Assembly (NCBI GenBank): GCA_038373885.1
Contig: JAWZYV010012274.1
Span: 1,550,001-1,614,000, forward strand
DNA length: 64,000 nt
Source of the DNA: Cheiracanthium punctorium
Lineage: Eukaryota; Arthropoda; Arachnida; Araneae; Cheiracanthiidae
Direction of reading: 5' to 3'
Each line of letters begins with the position of its first letter. Positions within the stretch are counted from its first letter, which is position 1. Shown piece by piece: positions 61,801 to 64,000 of the stretch. The notes beneath the pieces are model-generated. The model had not been told where the DNA came from and did not search any database. It saw nothing but the letters and a program-made list of their open reading frames with translations. Position numbers and translations under genes: made by a program.

Positions 61801-62359
61801 TCCATATTAAATTAAAACCTTTTGTGATTTATTGCTTAAGTTATGGTTTGTTAACCCCTATGACATGGATTCCTTGCACACAGCAGAAAAATTGCAATCG
61901 TTTTCATATAACACATTTAAAGAAACTCATGCAGCACGGTAAAATGAGACAGATGTCCTGATTTTATTACATTTTAGCTCCTGTAATTTATATAACATTT
62001 TTAATAGCGACACGAAACATTATTGTGTTTCTAAGGAGTGAAAATAAGTTTTGCAGTGATTATACCATGCAGTTTACACACCAGGTGGAGTATAGCTCCT
62101 GCCCCATACAACACGGATTCCTATAACATGGAATGTATCTATCGTGTTATGGGAGGGGGTCATGGTTGTACATCATGATTTTAGTTCTATTTTATTCTGT
62201 TTTAAAATTATGAATTCACTGAAATAATTTATTACGATATTTGTATTTTAATATTTGAAATTTCATTATAGAGATTTAATGACGAGTGATGAAATGCAGC
62301 CATACAATCATATGAGAATATTTCTTGATGAAGACTTCACGTGTCCAGAAAAATTTACG
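46758..62359 (+). CDS. INPP5A: INPP5A 5' part: type I inositol-1,4,5-trisphosphate 5-phosphatase, exons 1-4
   Basis: The enzyme removes the 5-phosphate from soluble Ins(1,4,5)P3 and Ins(1,3,4,5)P4, ending IP3-driven calcium release; in animals it is membrane-associated through a C-terminal lipid anchor. Exons 46758-46820, 52348-52389, 58658-58758 and 62272-62359 join in phase without stops to 98 residues: MEEKFVPVLLISANVGSIFE, then QDLLKIWTKEFL, the diagnostic ALHCQEVGGKNY (its Glu is the metal-binding catalytic residue in this fold), VDQFVRDLM and MRIFLDEDF. Order and spacing follow the animal family, about 410 residues, so about three quarters of the protein lies past the right edge. Neighbour GLDC ends 11 kb upstream on the same strand; no functional link is evident. 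Coordinates are the genomic span. Confidence 0.95.
47433..47743. repeat. Inverted duplication containing a MITE end
   Basis: Arms of about 150 bases meet in a TTATTATT/AATAATAA centre near 47580. Each arm runs from ATGTTTTGAG through GAGAAATTCCAGTGTG and TTGATATTTTTACC into CAGGGGTATAGTGGGG (left) or CAGGGGTGTAGTGGGG (right, reversed), then GGAACGGCATTCC-type sequence. The arms differ at a modest number of sites plus a ~9-base length difference. Confidence 0.85.
47744..50299. other. INPP5A intron 1, middle part
   Basis: AT-rich. CAGTGGCGGATTCAGGGG at 48090-48107 is a hAT-type terminus without a visible partner, followed by poly-C stretches near 48370 and 48848. 49300-50060 has a recurring 'tcaccaaatttca'-style phrase (49490, 49870, 50020), perhaps an old low-copy tandem repeat. 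No gene. Confidence 0.5.
50300..51215 (-). pseudogene. Tc1-like transposase relic
   Basis: The minus strand from about 51215 downwards reads LLQQQLHSATGTKISTQTAQ, NQLHAAGLYS, RREWATEHVNWMRNKR, NILFSDESRFSVHPDNSRTF, MEWPVYSLDMSPIEHVW and DNLGRQVASCLLPPHTLRKL, in Tc1 order. The first Asp (SDES) and the Glu (PIEH) survive, but the QDNARPH segment with the second Asp is missing, and stops occur. A Tc1-type terminus CTGCTCAAAACAGTTAAAGG lies at 50302, next to TA; the opposite end is lost. Dead. Confidence 0.85.
51470..51605 (+). pseudogene. hAT transposase C-terminal remnant
   Basis: Reads KPTCVAAERAFSATNYTCN, TQGS, stop, LADNTINTICFVRSF, LK, the hAT C-terminal dimerisation region ('P(T/S)S..AERAFS....R..L......FLR'). 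Only this ~45-residue piece is recognisable and it has a stop. Sequence from 51275 (GGTTGCAATCCAGAAAACC) may be part of the same old element. Confidence 0.75.
51606..52347. other. INPP5A intron 1, right end
   Basis: Very AT-rich with ATAT/TATT runs (51890-51960); no feature recognised before exon 2. Confidence 0.6.
52348..52389 (+). CDS. INPP5A: INPP5A exon 2, 14-codon microexon
   Basis: 42 bp, acceptor cacag, donor gtaaat, phase 0. Encodes PQDLLKIWTKEFLS, aligning with the 'DPENL...W..EF' segment after ANVG in the family. Confidence 0.88.
52390..53326. other. INPP5A intron 2, left part
   Basis: AT-rich; GGGGCCTGGGGACCCC near 52795 and a G-run near 53130 suggest hAT-MITE debris. No ends could be matched. 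Confidence 0.45.
53335..54387 (+). mobile_element. hAT element relic with transposase remnants
   Basis: Ends CAGCGGTGCGCAAAC and, reversed, CAGTGGTGCGTAAAC, with near-identical flanking 8-mers ATGTGATA (53327-53334) and ACGTGATA (54388-54395), one mismatch. The interior carries hAT-type coding scraps on +: MELGWIRDPFSFD and NIPLNVKEQLIDFSSDETL (53590-53700), then KRKAVNILIQFASTYSC (about 53770-53820). These are interrupted by unrelated sequence starting near 53821. Related to the hAT group domesticated as ZBED-like genes in vertebrates (recollection). Non-functional. Confidence 0.8.
54592..54902 (+). pseudogene. pogo/Tigger-like transposase N-terminus and right terminus
   Basis: ATG at 54592 opens MSSKHKVFSLEDKISIIENI, ERGLAQASV, then TGA at 54679. 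This is the start of the CENP-B-type DNA-binding domain of pogo/Tigger transposases. The rest is deleted; about 150 bases on, a pogo-like terminus (reversed: CAGTCAACTCCAGTTATAGT) ends at 54902. An internally deleted remnant. Confidence 0.7.
54966..56942. mobile_element. pogo-like TIR element with a nested element
   Basis: TA (54964-54965, 56943-56944) flanks inverted ends CAATGATCTCTGACTTATAC and, reversed, CAGTAATCGCTCACTTATGT; 'gcataaatga' words recur inverted further in. The interior is non-coding. A second pair of inverted repeats at 55383 and 56607 marks another element inside it. Confidence 0.65.
55383..56607. mobile_element. Nested TIR element
   Basis: Inverted ends GGGTCATTCTACAAAAAA and, reversed, GGGGTCATTCTACAGAAAA. 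CTGT adjoins both ends (possible 4-bp duplication). The ~1.2 kb interior is AT-rich and repeats 'tcctccattc/tcctctgttc' phrases (55720, 55900, 56070, 56400). Superfamily not assigned. Confidence 0.55.
57211..57778. mobile_element. TIR element, ~570 bp
   Basis: Near-perfect inverted repeats CGCACCTAACCTGATAGTA at both ends, beside TATAG/CTATAG flanks that could be a TA duplication. The interior around 57465-57620 is G+C-richer but has no recognisable protein. Confidence 0.65.
57779..58657. other. INPP5A intron 2, right end
   Basis: AT-rich intron with no recognised feature before exon 3. Confidence 0.6.
58658..58758 (+). CDS. INPP5A: INPP5A exon 3
   Basis: Acceptor ttcag, donor gtaatt; ends two bases into an arginine codon. 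Encodes VIRRYQPKFLALHCQEVGG, KNYKQTMRHVDQFV. The LHCQE(V/F)GGKNY motif identifies type I 5-phosphatase. Confidence 0.96.
58870..59110 (+). pseudogene. Tc1/mariner-superfamily transposase C-terminal relic (DD41D-like)
   Basis: Two frames together read QDGTPPHYHHNVLPTFL, RGGPIGWPPRSPDLTLLDFF and CIKSFVYQQN, followed by a degraded 'ELKERI..AV..ITPEML' tail. The second Asp (QDG) and third Asp (LLD) are present; if the one frame change is allowed for, 41 residues separate them, the spacing of DD41D mariner relatives. No ends were located; a stop and at least one frameshift make it inactive. Confidence 0.7.
59392..60303 (-). mobile_element. Mariner element with broken transposase
   Basis: TA-flanked (59390-59391, 60304-60305) with ~25-bp inverted ends CCAGGTGTAGAAGTATGA followed by ACTGG or ACCGG. 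Minus-strand remnants in order: MDASHQFNDLK (60266), ENCSRIASNDYRSL, WFKKFKSGDFDM, an internal deletion that removes the first catalytic Asp, then VILLHDNAPSHTAKWVRETI and YTAYSPDLALS. At the expected third Asp (SDYHLF in mariners) the frame slips, and downstream text continues as LTEQCFNAYENEQKYLDNRF in another frame. 912 bp against ~1.3 kb for an intact mariner. Confidence 0.9.
59539..59567. repeat. Poly-A tract inside the mariner
   Basis: About 28 consecutive A in the 3' part of the minus-strand mariner; probably slippage growth of a short A-run. Confidence 0.85.
60304..62271. other. INPP5A intron 3, middle part
   Basis: AT-rich; contains the TATCCG repeat copy at 61230-61425 and a T-rich run near 61090-61112. 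No exon recognised. Confidence 0.55.
61230..61425. repeat. Second copy of the TATCCG-rich repeat
   Basis: Shares with 7195-7405 the ordered blocks 'aaaataatttccaaaca', 'gacagcaaattatccat', 'tatccatatccgc' and 'tccgtatctgcagatc'. It lies in INPP5A intron 3, so the family is present in both genes. Confidence 0.6.
62272..62359 (+). CDS. INPP5A: INPP5A exon 4
   Basis: Acceptor attatag; the first base completes arginine. Encodes DLMTSDEMQPYNHMRIFLDE, then DFTCPEKFT, aligning with 'ELLSSDAM..YNR.R.YLDE' in animal INPP5A. The donor is gtagtt, weaker than the others in this gene; phase 0 at exit. Confidence 0.92.
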
Positions 62360-62476
62360 GTAGTTTATAATACAGTTTCTTAAAATCTTTTCAGATAATA
62401 ATTACAGCAATTGCTTTCTATTGTTATAAAATTATTCATTATATGTTTATACTAATATTAAGTTTATACATATGTA

Positions 62477-64000
62477 CAGTGAAATACGTTTAACACAAAA
62501 ATATTTAACATGAAAAATTGGTTAACACAAAATGACACAATGGTGTAGACTGCAAAATATGCAATTTAAACCATTTTTATTCTTTTAACTTGAAACAAAA
62601 ATTGTTTAACACGAAAAAATTTCATTTTTAATCTTCAGTGGCATATTTGCTTCTGGAGCATTTCAAAAAAGTCGCTAGAATGTTTTTGTGAAATTACTTT
62701 AATTCTGGGAACTGGTTTTTCTTCATATGGTCATCCTAGAAGTATCAATAGTATCATCCACAGGAATAGAATTCTTATCTGTACTAAAGAATTGCCGATT
62801 GTGGAAATGCACTTCAGTTGTTCTCATAGACCTGTTTCCTTTTTCCCGTGAAGAAGAAATGAAGGGAGTTTGGTGACAAAAAATTCCCATGCATTTCAGA
62901 AAAATGCATTCTTGTTCTTTAGTTCATTTCCAGAGTTAGTTGGTTTGAGTTGAACGTGACGAATTTGTGTTATAACCTTTGAATTTCGGGTGAAAATCAG
63001 GGAATTTCATGTTTCTTGTAAATGAGCTTCTGTTTGATGAGCACAATGGCAGAGAAATCGTAGGTATCGTTGCAGATGAAAATTGGGTCCGTTTATCCGT
63101 TTCCCCCTACACAAAATTAAAATCAATTAAAGGGGCCCCTTTCACAAAAATGCAGTTGATTAAAACGGCCCTTCATTGGCATTTTACCCTATATTTTAAT
63201 GTGTTTTATCAATTATTTTAACAAAAAAATAACTTTTATTAAAAATTGTCATGAAAATTCATAAAAATAAGTGTAAAAATTCACAAAATTCATTATTGAA
63301 ATTCCTAAAAATAATCAATTTTCACAAAAATGGGACCCTGGATAAAATCTCTGGATTGACCCCCTGAATCAGTATGAAAACAAACAGCCATTTCGCTTAT
63401 AAGGAAGATAGAGCTGCTTAATGCAATTGATGAGAAATGGAGGACAAAATCATAAATCTGATAAGAGTTTGGAATTGCCAATTCTACCTTATGAACAAAA
63501 ATAAAGAACCAAGTTCAAATCACATCAATATTTGAGCTGGGGAGAAAGCGAATGAGAACAGCTAAGCATGAAGATTTAGAAAGCTGTTCTTATTTGGTTT
63601 AAACAAGCTACATCACAGAATGCTCCTATTTCAGGACCTTTATTGCTAGAAAAAACAGATGAACTTTCAAAACAAAGGAGTATCGAATTTTTGGAAAATC
63701 TAGGCTGATTGGAGCGTTTCAAAAAAGGAAACGGCATTGTGTTAAAAAATGTTTGTGGTGAAGCAAATAACGTTTTGCCAACTATGACCGTAGATTGGTT
63801 GCATTCTATGTTGCCATCAATACTTGAAGAATATAACCCAAAAGATGTCTTTAACGCCGATTAAACTGACTTATTTTACTGCTTCTTACCCAATAAAACT
63901 TTCGTTTAAAGGACAGTCGTGCTCAGGAGGGAAAATCTCCAAAGAAAGAATTACTATATTGGTTAGATGCAATTCAGATGGGTCTGAAAAACCACCCTTA
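62477..64000 (+). mobile_element. pogo/Tigger-like element, truncated by window edge
   Basis: Left terminus CAGTGAAATACGTTTAACAC at 62477 preceded by TA (62475-62476), with further TTAACA(C/T) words to 62630 as in pogo-type ends. The transposase relic follows on the same strand; the right end is beyond the window. Confidence 0.75.
63395..64000 (+). pseudogene. Tigger-type transposase pseudogene (partial)
   Basis: Shifting + frames read RKIELLNAIDE, FGIANSTL (first HTH), RTAKHEDLE, VLIWFKQATSQNAPISGPLL (second CENP-B-like DNA-binding domain), ERFKKRNGIVLKNVCGEAN and [15 protein letters not shown], then a stop where Glu is expected (FNADETGLF in the family), and [20 protein letters not shown]. 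The FNAD aspartate is the first catalytic residue of the DDE_1 domain. Several frameshifts and stops; dead. The rest of the DDE domain lies past the edge. Confidence 0.85.

Overview
This 64 kb window is animal nuclear DNA: AT-rich, with intron-split genes and many DNA transposons, SINEs and simple repeats. It shows no bacterial features (operons, ribosome binding sites, CRISPR). The intact Tc1-type transposase at 27334-28374 closely resembles, from memory and not from a search, transposases that are very abundant in orb-weaver spiders. A spider or other chelicerate is the best guess; arthropod is safer.

Two host genes lie head to tail on the + strand. (1) The 3' half of GLDC, the P-protein (glycine decarboxylase) of the mitochondrial glycine cleavage system: 15 exons from 2396 to 35367 encode the last 547 residues in one uninterrupted phase-consistent frame, including the PLP-binding lysine (codon 15915-15917), the stop codon and an AATAAA signal. 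Earlier exons lie upstream of the window. (2) The 5' end of INPP5A, type I inositol-1,4,5-trisphosphate 5-phosphatase: start codon at 46758, four exons up to 62359, the rest beyond the right edge. The two enzymes have no known shared pathway; I read the adjacency as ordinary synteny.

Everything else is intron or intergenic DNA filled with mobile elements, many with ends readable to the base. Tc1/mariner superfamily: one complete Tc1 element with an intact DD34E transposase (27102-28510), a broken Tc1 (17016-18671) carrying a nested hAT MITE, a Tc1 relic (50300-51215), mariner relics (28965-29551, 59392-60303), a relic with apparent DD41D spacing (58870-59110), and pogo/Tigger-like pieces (29762-30234, 54592-54902, 54966-56942, 62477-64000). 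hAT type, with 8-bp or near 8-bp target duplications: 11190-11333, 40511-41575, 44158-44313, 53335-54387. piggyBac-like, with TTAA: 10180-10691, 30275-30521. There is a tRNA-derived SINE family (four copies) and a second Pol III-like repeat clustered at 42.7-45.4 kb.

The least ordinary structures are a ~650-bp near-perfect palindrome in a GLDC intron (23030-23678), an inverted duplication in INPP5A intron 1 (47433-47743), and a composite element at 40207-41950 made of GAGACGAGAC-rich ends, exact 88-bp tandem units with an inverted copy, and a hAT element landed inside. I found no convincing new multi-gene system; the novelty here is in repeat architecture.
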